From: Chryseobacterium soli
GTDB taxonomy: Bacteria; Bacteroidota; Bacteroidia; Flavobacteriales; Weeksellaceae
Direction: 5' to 3'
Assembly: GCF_000737705.1 (NCBI RefSeq)
Contig: NZ_JPRH01000004.1
Coordinates: 248,001-312,000, forward strand
Length of the DNA stretch: 64,000 nt
A program made the translations under genes and the position numbers. Positions within the stretch are counted from its first letter, which is position 1; each line of letters starts with the position of its first letter. The notes below the pieces were generated by a model, which worked only from the letters and a program-made list of their open reading frames with translations, ran no database searches and was not told where the DNA came from. Shown here piece after piece: positions 1-8,382 of this stretch.

Positions 1-238
1 TTTTAAGGCTTTTAATGAAAACGCTTTCCCAGACGGCACTTGTAACTCCATTATCGAATTCCAGACTCCAAACATCGTTTCCGTAATTTTCGTCATATCT
101 GTTTTCGCCTTTTTTGGTGGTTATCAGCAGCATAATGTTGTGGGCAATACTTTCCCCCATATCGCAGGTATCAATACTCCCGCCTTCGGTCATTAAGGTT
201 GATGGAACAAAAGGCATTCTGTAATTTGGTGTGTCCAT
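1..238 (-). CDS. GPW/gp25-family baseplate protein, TssE-like (partial, 3' end outside window)
   Basis: Only the first 79 codons are present; the gene runs off the left edge. The start is the ATG at 238-236. The visible protein opens MDTPNYRMPFVPS and contains a segment reading DMGESIAHNIMLLITTKKGE, followed by a RYDENYGNDVW stretch. This matches the gp25 lysozyme-like fold, in which a helix with IxxNI is followed by G-E-R-xDPxYG. In Bacteroidota such proteins are usually the TssE baseplate component of the type VI secretion system subtype iii, a contractile injection apparatus assembled in the cytoplasm. The alternative is a baseplate protein of a phage-tail-like particle. Family assignment is by motif; the system assignment is inference because no other system gene lies in the window. 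Confidence 0.7.
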   Translation of the reverse strand, partial: MDTPNYRMPFVPSTLMTEGGSIDTCDMGESIAHNIMLLITTKKGENRYDENYGNDVWSLEFDNGVTSAVWESVFIKSLK

Positions 239-354
239 AAATCAACTTCTTTATTTTTTACTTCGTGGTGTTAGTTTACTTGAAACGAAATACCAAATTA
301 ATCATTTTCATGAATATACGTGGTATAAGAATTTAAAAATATTGCTTAAACAGT

Positions 355-382
355 AAGGCTTCCAAACAAATCCGGAAGCCTT
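355..382 (-). terminator. Hairpin downstream of the permease gene, weak terminator candidate
   Basis: AAGGCTTCC (355-363) is complementary to GGAAGCCTT (374-382) with a 10-nt loop. It lies about 70 nt after the permease stop codon in the direction of transcription. The T run that should follow on the minus strand is poor, so this may be a weak terminator or a structured 3' end. Confidence 0.4.
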
Positions 383-454
383 GAATAATTTTCTATGTAA
401 AAATTGAAAATACCGTAAATAAATCAACCCAATAAAAGGTTTTTTCAGCCTATT

Positions 455-1876
455 TTATGATGATTGGGTACCCTTCTGGTTTCGGTTGATAAAATAGTAC
501 ACCGGAAGTCCAAGTAAAACCATAACGAATCCCGGCCACGTATACTGCTGCTTATAGATTAAAAGCAAAATACAGAATACCGAACCTATCACTAAGTAAA
601 TGATCGGAGTTATAGGATAAAGCCACGTTTTATAAGGTCTTTCAAGATCAGGTTGTTTTACCCGTAAATAGATCACTCCAAAAACGGTGATCATATAAAA
701 TAAGACAATTACAAAAGAGATCATGTCTAACAGGTTTCCATACTGTCCGCTCAAACATAAAAGAGAAGCCCAGACTCCCTGCATCCATAAAGCATTTCCG
801 GGTACTTCATTTTTGTTGTTATCCACAGCTGCTTTAAAAAACATTCCGTCTTTTGCCATAGTCTGAAAAACTCTTGCACCAGCCAGAATCAATCCGTTAT
901 TGCATCCAAATGTAGAAACCATTACCAGTAAAGCAATAATGATTGTTCCGGCACTCCCGAAAATATTCTGTGATGCTGCTACCGCTACCCTGTCATTTGT
1001 GGCAAAGGCGATAGAATCTCTGTCGATTGCATTAAGATAAACATAATTCACGGCGATATATAAAATCATTACGGCAGAAGTTCCGTAAATCATAGCCTTT
1101 ACGACATTTTTCTTTGGATTGTCTATTTCTCCGGAAACGAAAGTTACACTTTCCCAGGCCACGGAACTGAAAACAGAACCTACCATCGCCGCCGCAATTC
1201 CTCCCATTAAAGTCATGCCGCCAATCGGCTCCCAGCCTTCTTTAAGAAAATTACCGGTGATATCTTTTTTAAGATTATTAAATGAATCAAAACCTAAACT
1301 GAAATTTTCAGCCAGATGAGAACTTTCCACCAAAATAAATCCCGCCGCTATCAATCCCAGCAATGCAACAATTTTTGACCCTGTAAATATATTCTGTAAA
1401 ATTTTTCCGCTTTGCACTCCTCTCGTATTGATGTAGGTCAGCAGAAGAATAATAGCAATGGCTAAAATCTGTATCCATGTAATTTTAAATTCACCACTCT
1501 GGAAAATAGGAGCAGCATCATTAAGTGCCGGAAACAGATAGGCTGTAAATTTTCCGAAAGCCATCGCAACGGCGGCAATCGTTCCGGTCTGTATAACCGT
1601 AAATAATCCCCATCCGTACAAGAATCCCATCTTTCTGCCGAAGATCTCCTTAAGATAGGTATATTGCCCTCCAGCTTTAGGAAAAAGAGCAGAGAGCTCT
1701 CCATAACTGATCGCAGCAGCAACCGTCATAATTCCTGTAATTACCCAAACGATGATCAGCCAGAATCCAGAACCCAGGTTCCGCATCATGTCGGCACTTA
1801 CAATAAAGATTCCGCTTCCTATCATGGAGCCCATTACGAGCATGATGGCGTCCCAAAGTTTTAATTTTTTTTGCAT
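455..1876 (-). CDS. APC-superfamily amino acid permease
   Basis: A 473-residue inner-membrane carrier with about 12 hydrophobic segments, probably importing or exchanging amino acids. The first membrane segment carries the unwound-helix motif IGSGIF (residues 19-24) that binds the amino-acid backbone in APC transporters, and the next segment has the family-typical GELSALFPKAGGQYTYL. Length is normal for the LAT/YfnA-like subgroup. The start is supported by a second codon pattern MQKKLKLWDAI and by a TAnnTTTG-type -7 element on the minus strand (complement of CAAATATA at 1893-1900), although no -33 TTG is evident. It stands alone between a T6SS-like gene and a divergent secreted protein. The substrate cannot be told from sequence alone. 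Confidence 0.88.
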   Translation of the reverse strand: MQKKLKLWDAIMLVMGSMIGSGIFIVSADMMRNLGSGFWLIIVWVITGIMTVAAAISYGELSALFPKAGGQYTYLKEIFGRKMGFLYGWGLFTVIQTGTIAAVAMAFGKFTAYLFPALNDAAPIFQSGEFKITWIQILAIAIILLLTYINTRGVQSGKILQNIFTGSKIVALLGLIAAGFILVESSHLAENFSLGFDSFNNLKKDITGNFLKEGWEPIGGMTLMGGIAAAMVGSVFSSVAWESVTFVSGEIDNPKKNVVKAMIYGTSAVMILYIAVNYVYLNAIDRDSIAFATNDRVAVAASQNIFGSAGTIIIALLVMVSTFGCNNGLILAGARVFQTMAKDGMFFKAAVDNNKNEVPGNALWMQGVWASLLCLSGQYGNLLDMISFVIVLFYMITVFGVIYLRVKQPDLERPYKTWLYPITPIIYLVIGSVFCILLLIYKQQYTWPGFVMVLLGLPVYYFINRNQKGTQSS

Positions 1877-2019
1877 AGTAACGTATAGGCGTCAAATATA
1901 AACAAATATGCATTCGGTTTCGATTATTGTTTAAAATTTAGCAATACACCTGTTTTTTATCAAGTTTTTAACGATTTATGATTCAAATTTTATTAGTACT
2001 TTTGAAAAAAATATTAAAA

Positions 2020-2535
2020 ATGAAATTCAAAGCTATATTATTTGCAGCAGCGGTAAGTGTTTCCACTTTAGCTTTTGCACAGGAGACATCACAGAAAAAG
2101 TTTGGACCACCGGCAGGAAATGCTTTGGTAGGTGATGCTTATGGAGCCGGAGTAGCTTCTACCGTTGAAAGTAAAGCAATCTCTGTTGAAAAATTAAGCA
2201 AGAAGCTTAAAAAAGACAACAAGAAAGTTGAGAATGTAGCGATCAAAGGAAAAGTTATTGATGTTTGTGACAAAAAAGGATGCTGGTTGACGATACAGAC
2301 TGAAGACGATTCTCAGCTTTTCGTGAAAATGAAAGATTATGCATTTTTCGTACCTACTGCCTTAAAAGGTAAAACCGTAGTACTGGATGGAAGCGCTGAA
2401 AGAAAAGTAACTTCTGTAGATGAACAAAAGCACTATGCTGAAGATGCTAAAAAACCTCAATCTGAAATCGACGCGATTACAAAACCTAAAGAAGAAATCA
2501 GATTCGTAGCCAACGGAATTAAAGTAGTTAATTAA
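2020..2535 (+). CDS. DUF4920-family exported protein
   Basis: A 171-residue protein with a Sec signal peptide (MKFKAILFAAAVSVSTLAFA, cut before Q21). I chose the ATG at 2020 over the in-frame ATG at 1978 because the signal peptide begins there and because a TACTTTTG -7 element lies at 1997-2004, between the two candidates. The mature part has an OB-like segment with GKVIDVCDKKGCW, two cysteines five residues apart, typical of DUF4920. Such proteins are probably periplasmic; the cysteine pair could bind metal or form a disulfide, but the function is unknown. It is transcribed divergently from the permease and ends at a shared hairpin. Confidence 0.8.
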   Translation: MKFKAILFAAAVSVSTLAFAQETSQKKFGPPAGNALVGDAYGAGVASTVESKAISVEKLSKKLKKDNKKVENVAIKGKVIDVCDKKGCWLTIQTEDDSQLFVKMKDYAFFVPTALKGKTVVLDGSAERKVTSVDEQKHYAEDAKKPQSEIDAITKPKEEIRFVANGIKVVN

Positions 2536-2540
2536 TATAA

Positions 2541-2599
2541 ATTGTCATCAGATCAGAGTAAGCAGTTTCTCAAGATTTCTGCGCTCCCGAAATGACAAT
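2541..2599. repeat. Short inverted-repeat element (GTCATTTCG-type intergenic repeat)
   Basis: ATTGTCAT (2541-2548) and ATGACAAT (2592-2599) bracket about 43 nt. Read on the minus strand, the element starts ATTGTCATTTCGGGAGCG and includes GAAATCTTGAGAAACTGC. From general familiarity with Flavobacteriia intergenic DNA, sequences starting GTCATTTCG and containing GAAATCT recur as dispersed small repeats. Only one copy is seen in this window, so the multicopy claim is inference. Confidence 0.45.
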
Positions 2600-2615
2600 A
2601 ACTGATACAAAAAAA

Positions 2616-2634
2616 GCGGAACAAAATGTTCCGC
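2616..2634. terminator. Bidirectional rho-independent terminator
   Basis: An 8-bp perfect stem GCGGAACA / TGTTCCGC with an AAA loop is flanked by an A run on the left and a T run on the right. It can end transcription of both convergent genes, the DUF4920 protein and the carboxypeptidase. Confidence 0.9.
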
Positions 2635-2643
2635 TTTTTTTAA

Positions 2644-3753
2644 TTAATCTTCTATCATAAATTCTACCACAGCATCCAGTTTCGGATATTTTGTGGGAGA
2701 AATAAATTTCTTTCCGGTGCAGTCTATTTCCAGCCAGCCTTTTCTTTTTTTCACATCACCTACTTCCATCACAAAAGGTACAAATGATATTTCATCTTTT
2801 CCTTCTTCTATCACTTCCCGGTACTGAACGGCAACATCCAAAATACATTCATGATCGGTGTTCAGTTTTACATTTCGGTAAATAATATCATAGTGCGTTT
2901 CCTGATTTTCCGGAATCTCAAGATAAGTCTCCCAACCTGTAATATCGGAGTTCAATTCTGCGATTGATTGGAGCGCATAATACAAGGCAACCGTATAATA
3001 TTTTCTTGTTCCTTTTCTGGTATAATCATCTATAAAATGTCCGCCTTCAAATAAGATGGTTGGCATACCCGCTTTAATAAAATTGTCGCCGGTTGAGTTG
3101 GGGTAAAATTCATCCGAATATCTTCCGATCTGATTAGGGATCATATCTTTCAAATGGTTGTAAACAGCAGCGATTACCGCCATACATTTTTTACGGTTAT
3201 CTGTAATGGTACGTTCTACATTTTCTGAAGGTGCCAGAAAAGAAAGAGTAGCGGGGTGAATTCCGTCTGTTGTGAAAATAGTTCTCTGCTCATGTAAATT
3301 AAGAGCGTAATCATATTTCTTGGAACCTACTGCTGATTTAAGAAATTTAATCTCTTTGCTGGACTCGTTATGAAAGTCTCTGTTCAGATCAATATCTGCA
3401 GCATTCAACCTTGTCCATTTTTCCGAGCCGTCAGGATTAAGCATAAAAATAAAATCCAGTTGGATCTTACTGAATAATTCATCCTTCATTTCAGGATCCT
3501 TATCCAGGCTTACCAATAAATCCAACATTGCATGTGTTGCGTTGGATTCGTTCCCGTGCATTTGAGACCATGCAAGAATATGAATGGAACCTGTTCCTGT
3601 GCTTAGCTTATAAATGGGTTTGTCTAAATAGGAGGTTCCGATTTCCTGAATCTGATCCGCGAGATTGGTCTGTAGGTAAGAAAATAATTTTTCAGGAGAA
3701 ATATACCGGTTTGGAAAGTTAGGGTGTGCAGTGTATAACTGTTCAAAATTCAT
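2644..3753 (-). CDS. M14-family zinc carboxypeptidase
   Basis: A 369-residue peptidase. Zinc ligands of the M14 pattern HxxE...H are visible as H66-E69 (MHGNES) and H154 (LNLHEQ); N124-R125 (LNRDF) is the usual substrate-carboxylate site and E236 (FEGGHF) the catalytic base. The ATG at 3753 is preferred over an in-frame ATG at 3876: the upstream 41 residues are unlike the family and the family fold starts at MNFEQLY. No signal peptide is evident, so a cytoplasmic role in peptide or peptidoglycan-peptide trimming is likely. Alternatives include an M14 succinylglutamate-desuccinylase-like enzyme, but the N-R motif favours carboxypeptidase. Confidence 0.85.
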   Translation of the reverse strand: MNFEQLYTAHPNFPNRYISPEKLFSYLQTNLADQIQEIGTSYLDKPIYKLSTGTGSIHILAWSQMHGNESNATHAMLDLLVSLDKDPEMKDELFSKIQLDFIFMLNPDGSEKWTRLNAADIDLNRDFHNESSKEIKFLKSAVGSKKYDYALNLHEQRTIFTTDGIHPATLSFLAPSENVERTITDNRKKCMAVIAAVYNHLKDMIPNQIGRYSDEFYPNSTGDNFIKAGMPTILFEGGHFIDDYTRKGTRKYYTVALYYALQSIAELNSDITGWETYLEIPENQETHYDIIYRNVKLNTDHECILDVAVQYREVIEEGKDEISFVPFVMEVGDVKKRKGWLEIDCTGKKFISPTKYPKLDAVVEFMIED

Positions 3754-4516
3754 TGTGCAATAATTTACAAGAGTCAAATTTAACCATTTTTGAGCAAAAA
3801 ATAAAATTAACATTTGTAACAAATCCAAACAATGTAAATAGTCATTTTGTCTGTTGATAACTTTGTGGATTGACAATAATTCAACGTTATATTATTATTT
3901 TACTAAAAGTGAGCGAGTTACAGTTTTCACCTCAATGAATGTATTAAATATACTTTAAGTCCTTAAATCCCTGTTTATCAACAAATGGGTGTAATTTCAT
4001 TAAACAGAATTAACTGTGGAAAACTATTTGATTTACATGCATACACAAATGTAAATTGTTAATTACTTCAAAATATGCCTTAAAATTCTCTTTTTTGAAA
4101 GCTTCTAAATGATAGCATAACTGATCAAAAAAAATTATAGTATAGTAGATGATATTTATTCTTCTATTCTTTATAAAGCAGGCTTATATAGACATTTAAG
4201 GAAAGAAATTGCAGTTTACAAATGCATATTCTACTGGATATACCGTAAAAAAAGGCATCTACTACTCTATTTGTTAAATTTAAGCCAATATAATGATGTA
4301 AACAACTTCTAACAGGCATTTTATCAGCACTATACTTCTCTAAAATATTCATTATTTCATTTATCTCACCCAATACTTTAAGTCATAATTTACATGATGA
4401 ATATTGTGGATAATTTGTGTAGTAAAAATTGATGTATATTAATAAATATGAAATATATAGTTGTTTATCAGTATATTACATGGATTTACATATGTATATT
4501 CAATAAAATAACTCTT

Positions 4517-4566
4517 GTTTACATTTGTGGTTTGCATTTGTAAACATTATTTTTTACATTTGTAAC
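4517..4566. promoter_or_regulatory. Three operator-like repeats over the XRE-gene promoter
   Basis: Three near-identical words lie in 50 nt: GTTTACATTTGTGG (4517-4530), TTTGCATTTGTAAAC (4531-4545) and TTTTACATTTGTAAC (4552-4566). The second and third overlap the -33 and -7 elements of the predicted promoter. This is the arrangement expected for autorepression by a phage-repressor-like protein, here the adjacent XRE gene. The binding itself is inference. Confidence 0.55.
4531..4562 (+). promoter_or_regulatory. Bacteroidota-type promoter of the XRE gene
   Basis: TTTG (4531-4534), 20 nt, TACATTTG (4555-4562) fits the -33/-7 consensus TTTG and TAnnTTTG of Bacteroidota. The start codon of the regulator follows 22 nt after the -7 element. 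The -7 box is itself embedded in a copy of the ACATTTGTAA repeat. Confidence 0.7.
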
Positions 4567-4584
4567 ACAAATAAAAATCATTTT

Positions 4585-5118
4585 ATGAGTTTAAACGAAA
4601 GGATTTCAAAAGTAATAGAGTATTCTAAGCTCACTCCTTCAGAATTTGCAGATGAAATTGATGTGCAGCGTTCTTCTATTTCTCATATTACTTCAGGAAG
4701 GAACAAGCCTTCATTAGAGTTTATCATAAAAATAAAATCCAGTTTTCCTGAAATTTTGTGGGACTGGTTAGTTACCGGCGAAGGCGAAATGCTGAAGCAG
4801 GATCTACCGGAAGTGAATGAAATTCCAGCAGACGAAGAAGAAAAGAGCAAGCCAACTTCCCTCCCCGATTTATTTACGATGATGAATACGGATGACGATT
4901 TTGGTGCTGAAGAAACGGAAATTGACACCCCAAAACAGACCGCTGGAGAATCATTTATTCCGCATCAAAGTCTTACTCAGGAAAAAATATCCGATTCTCA
5001 GCGATTAGAGAAATCAAATGATCAAATCATAAGTGAAGCTATTGGTAATCAGACCTATAAGATAAAACGTATCGTATTATTCTATGAAAATGGAAAATTT
5101 GAAAGTTTTGAGCCTTAA
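4585..5118 (+). CDS. XRE-family helix-turn-helix transcriptional regulator
   Basis: A 177-residue protein. Residues 3-60 form a Cro/C1-type HTH: SKLTPSEFADEIDVQRSSIS gives helices 2-3, with the typical tail IKIKSSFPEILWDWLVTGEGE. A middle stretch of roughly 80 acidic and polar residues looks disordered. The C-terminus KIKRIVLFYENGKFESFEP is a short conserved-looking motif seen in many Flavobacteriia regulators of this kind. The start at 4585 is chosen because the upstream 20 codons lie over the promoter. The gene sits alone in AT-rich DNA. Likely role: a DNA-binding repressor, possibly of itself; targets are unknown. Domestication from a mobile element is possible. Confidence 0.85.
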   Translation: MSLNERISKVIEYSKLTPSEFADEIDVQRSSISHITSGRNKPSLEFIIKIKSSFPEILWDWLVTGEGEMLKQDLPEVNEIPADEEEKSKPTSLPDLFTMMNTDDDFGAEETEIDTPKQTAGESFIPHQSLTQEKISDSQRLEKSNDQIISEAIGNQTYKIKRIVLFYENGKFESFEP

Positions 5119-6160
5119 GCAATGAACGGATAAAAAAATAGTAGATAAAAATCATAAATTATACTTCATAACCAAATTTGGTTTTCATGATTTATGGGTC
5201 AATTTATCTAACATCGGAATTTTAAAATCTATTCCATTCTTTAAATTATTTTATATTTCCCAGGGGGTTAAGCTTTGCTATTGAACCGAAATTGTCAGTT
5301 AGTTTTCACGACTATTTTATATTTCCAAACAAGAAACAGCAGAAAATATCCTAAGAATTTTGCTCTATTTTAGAACTAATAATCGCTTCTATTTCTTTAA
5401 ATTTTAAATCAAAACTATCAAAAAATTAACTTGGAAAATAATTATTTCAAGCATTTTTTTCAATACTTAAATCTACTTTTTAAGAGGTTGTCGGTTCAAA
5501 TATGTAGCTGAAATTTCCATCAAATTTCCTATATTATTTTATAATTTTAGTGAAGTTTTACAGTGAAAACCCCTTAAAAATTTCACTGAAATTTGAGGTT
5601 GATAATAGTATTTCTCTTCCAATTATTCCGTAAAATATCAAGTAAAATTAATCAAAAATGAAGTAGAAAAAACAATTATTTCGGTCTAGTCAATGAAGGT
5701 TTTGAACATTGACAAGCATAGCAATATCACAAAAAACCAATACAAATTCAAGCCTGATTTAAGTAAAAGTTTACTACAAATTTTGATTTAAATCTTATGT
5801 TTTTAAGAAAAAAAACTGAATAATATGGTTGAAATTCTACAATATTTGAGGGCTAATTACGACGATAATTCTACTTTAGAATCTGCAATTTTAATGTCTA
5901 TTTACTGACAAAAATAATACAGAAAAAGAGACATATTGCTCACTTTATAAGAAGTTATTGAGCGGGAAATTATTGCTAGGAATTCAAAAATAATACTGAT
6001 TTTCTTACCTGAATTTACCTAAGGATTTGATGAAATATTCACCGTAATTTTGATTGAAATCTCATCTTTTTTTAATTAAGATATTATGAAAATTAAGCCG
6101 CAATTTTATGTTATTTAAAGCTTGATTAACGTCTTTAACTTTTGAAATAGGTAATAAAAA
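5119..6160. other. Gene-free AT-rich stretch of about 1 kb, probably decayed DNA
   Basis: No frame is open long enough to be a gene. A small frame from the ATG at 5825 encodes 27 residues (starting MVEILQYLRANYDDNSTLES) and stops; in the next frame codons continue as KNNTEKETYCSLYKKLLSG to about 5990, which resembles a frameshifted coding remnant. A 26-nt word starting AATTTTGATT occurs at 5779-5804 and, with few changes, at 6046-6071. AACCAAATTTGGTT at 5170-5183 is a perfect palindrome shortly after the XRE gene. I cannot identify what the remnant was. Confidence 0.5.
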
Positions 6161-6188
6161 AACGCTTCACCTAATCATGTGAAGCGTT
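6161..6188 (-). terminator. Terminator of the proline dehydrogenase gene
   Basis: A 10-bp stem AACGCTTCAC / GTGAAGCGTT with an 8-nt loop lies 20 nt after the stop codon and is followed on the minus strand by a run of seven Ts. Confidence 0.9.
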
Positions 6189-6208
6189 ATATATTGTAAG
6201 GCTGAAAA

Positions 6209-7378
6209 CTATTTCTTTTTTCTTCTTTCGAGCTCTTTTTTAATCAATCCAAGCTCTCTTCCTGTCTGTCCTGCTACCGAAGTATTCTCCTGGGCTCTTC
6301 TGGTAAGATAAGGCACAACATCTTTCACAGGGCCATATGGAAGGTATTTAGCTACATTATAGCCTTTATCAGATAAATAGAAGCTGATGTTATCACTCAT
6401 TCCATAAAGCTGCCCAAAATAGATATGTGGATTATCATTTTCCAATGATTTTGCCTTCATTTTATCCATAATCAGTTCTGAAGAAATCTCATTGTGGGTT
6501 CCAAAAAAGGCCGAAACTTTATCTAAATGGTTCATCACAAAGTCAATTCCTGCATTATAGTTTTTGTCCGAAGCGTCTTTAGTAGGCTGGATAGGATCCG
6601 GATATCCCTTTTCTGCCGCTCTCGCTCTTTCTTTTTCCATATAAGCGCCACGAACGATCTTATATCCTATGAAATAATTCTTTTCTCTCGCTCTCTGAAG
6701 GTTGGCTTCCATATATTCCAGTCTTCCTGTTCTGTACATTTGAATGGTATTCCAAACGATCGGCTTTTCCCGGTTATATTTCTCCATCATTTCTTCACAA
6801 AGATGATCGGCAGCGTCCTGCATCCAAGTTTCCTCAGCATCTACCATTACTTTTTTGTCATTTTCATGGCACAATCTGCATACTTCATCAAATCTTTTTA
6901 CGACTCTTTCCCACTCTTCTTTTTGGCTTGTCGTTAGCTCCGCCTTTTTTCCAACCGCTTCATATAAGTCGATTCTTCCAAATGCTGTAGGCTTAAATAC
7001 AATAAACGGAATCGCCGGATTTCCAATAGAAAACCTTATGATATCTTTAATTTCATTGCAGACAGCATCAAAAGTGGCTTCATCCTCCTTTCCTTCTATG
7101 GAATAATCGAAAATACTTCCTACTCCTCTTTTAAAGAGCTGTTTTACAACTTTCATACTTTCTTCACGCGTTTCACCACCACAGAATTGTGCAAACAAAG
7201 TGCTTTTTACAATTCCGGTAACGAAAGGGAAGTCATTATGTACCGTAAAATTAAGGATAGAAGTTCCAAGACTGGTAAGAGCGGGCTGTTCGATCATTTT
7301 GAACATCCAGTACGCCTTTTTCAATTGTGCATCTGACTTGTCTGCAAATGCAATTTTAGTATCGTTAAAAATGGGCAT
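6209..7378 (-). CDS. Proline dehydrogenase (FAD-dependent)
   Basis: A 389-residue monofunctional PRODH, which oxidises L-proline to pyrroline-5-carboxylate and passes electrons to the quinone pool. The TIM-barrel signatures are present: MVDAEETWMQ (the VDAE strand), the IGYKIVRGAYMEKER segment around residue 245 that contacts FAD and proline, FGTHNE, and the C-terminal LPYGPVKDVVPYLTRRAQEN with the paired arginines that hold the substrate carboxylate. It lacks the P5C dehydrogenase half of bifunctional PutA, as is usual in Flavobacteriia. The gene is single, with its own terminator. A -7-like element (complement of CAAATGTA, 7403-7410) precedes the start, without a clear -33. Confidence 0.93.
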   Translation of the reverse strand: MPIFNDTKIAFADKSDAQLKKAYWMFKMIEQPALTSLGTSILNFTVHNDFPFVTGIVKSTLFAQFCGGETREESMKVVKQLFKRGVGSIFDYSIEGKEDEATFDAVCNEIKDIIRFSIGNPAIPFIVFKPTAFGRIDLYEAVGKKAELTTSQKEEWERVVKRFDEVCRLCHENDKKVMVDAEETWMQDAADHLCEEMMEKYNREKPIVWNTIQMYRTGRLEYMEANLQRAREKNYFIGYKIVRGAYMEKERARAAEKGYPDPIQPTKDASDKNYNAGIDFVMNHLDKVSAFFGTHNEISSELIMDKMKAKSLENDNPHIYFGQLYGMSDNISFYLSDKGYNVAKYLPYGPVKDVVPYLTRRAQENTSVAGQTGRELGLIKKELERRKKK

Positions 7379-7442
7379 TCCTTTTTATTAAATTTAGTTC
7401 TGCAAATGTAATAATAACCTAAGCTTTTTTAAAGAAATTTCT

Positions 7443-8372
7443 CTACAATTTACCTTCCAGACCATTTAAAAGCATTGCAATAATTCCTACAAAAACCCAA
7501 AAACGTAAGATATTGAGGGTCAAAAATTTGCTTTTTCGCGAAGAATTTAAAAGAAGATAGATGCAAAAGATCATCATCAGCAAACCACTGGCGAAATAAT
7601 AGGCCATAAAACCTGAAATTCCGGTCCGAAGAATCAGCTTCATGGAAACAGCCATGGTAACGACTAATAAAGAAATAATGATAATATTGGTATTTCTGCT
7701 TTTAAAATAATTGGGAATGGTAATGTAGCCAAAGGCTTTATCCACACTTTTGGTAAGGGTATCTTTTACAATATCAATGCATAAAAGAATAAGGAAAAGG
7801 AAAATAGCCATTAAAAGCACCTTTTTGGAGAACCTTTCATAATATACCATCATTCCGAAAAATGGATATAAGGTTAAACTTACAAAGGTTAGATTATTAA
7901 CGATCAGAATACGGCTTAATTTATGACTGTACAGCCACATAAAAAACTGGTAGACCACAAAAAAGGCGAATACTCTATGGGAAATCATCCAGGCTACGCC
8001 CAAAGAAATAACACTTAAAGCCAGGTAAGCGTATAAAAAGTACTTCTGCTTGATAAAACTTTGAATCCTTGTTCTGAAAGGCTTAACGATATGATCTTTT
8101 TCAAGATCATAGAACTGATTGATGATTCCGCCAGCAAGAATCGTAAGTACGGTACAGAAAATAATACCATGAACTTTAAAATCAAAGACGAATTTTCTGA
8201 AGGTTTCATCCTGATTAAACAGGAAAAAGGTGGAAACATAAAGCGCAAAAGTGAGCAGTAAAGCCACAGAAACCCTTGCTCCCAGAAGAAATCCCACGAA
8301 TTGTGAAAATCTGTAATATAGAGATTTGGATATATAATTTTTCTGTTGGAAAGTTTCTTTTTCAGAATTCAT
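7443..8372 (-). CDS. UbiA-family prenyltransferase (annotated in relatives as geranylgeranylglycerol-phosphate geranylgeranyltransferase)
   Basis: A 309-residue membrane protein with about eight or nine hydrophobic helices. The first aspartate-rich motif of UbiA enzymes is NQFYDLEKD (residues 85-93), which holds the Mg-diphosphate; a second acidic stretch, CIDIVKDTLTKSVD, lies near residue 200. The gene follows a mevalonate-kinase-like gene by 10 nt, so the two are surely cotranscribed, linking it to isoprenoid use. Flavobacteriia homologues are commonly named as the archaeal-type lipid enzyme, but the real acceptor is unproven. Menaquinone MenA is the main alternative. Confidence 0.8.
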   Translation of the reverse strand: MNSEKETFQQKNYISKSLYYRFSQFVGFLLGARVSVALLLTFALYVSTFFLFNQDETFRKFVFDFKVHGIIFCTVLTILAGGIINQFYDLEKDHIVKPFRTRIQSFIKQKYFLYAYLALSVISLGVAWMISHRVFAFFVVYQFFMWLYSHKLSRILIVNNLTFVSLTLYPFFGMMVYYERFSKKVLLMAIFLFLILLCIDIVKDTLTKSVDKAFGYITIPNYFKSRNTNIIIISLLVVTMAVSMKLILRTGISGFMAYYFASGLLMMIFCIYLLLNSSRKSKFLTLNILRFWVFVGIIAMLLNGLEGKL

Positions 8373-8382
8373 TCCAACGCAA

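Larger units (their letters stand above)
3754..4584. other. 831-nt AT-rich intergenic region with scattered ACATTTGTAA-like sites
   Basis: I find no convincing gene here. What recurs is a short word, ACATTTGTAA or its complement, at about 3810-3819, 4045-4055, 4519-4528, 4535-4545 and 4556-4565, with weaker TTTACAT words at 4032, 4214, 4390 and 4484. Copies cluster towards the promoter of the downstream XRE regulator. The rest is AT-rich DNA lacking codon-like structure. A 69-codon minus-strand frame at 4164-4373 has no ribosome-binding site or family resemblance and is not called. Confidence 0.55.

Noticed and set aside
4164..4373. A 69-codon minus-strand frame in the intergenic region before the XRE gene
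   Set aside because: No ribosome-binding site, promoter or family resemblance, and AT-rich DNA gives such frames by chance.
4517..4566. Three similar words suggested a small CRISPR-like array
   Set aside because: The repeats are only about 10-14 nt, irregularly spaced, without spacers or cas genes; operator sites explain them better.
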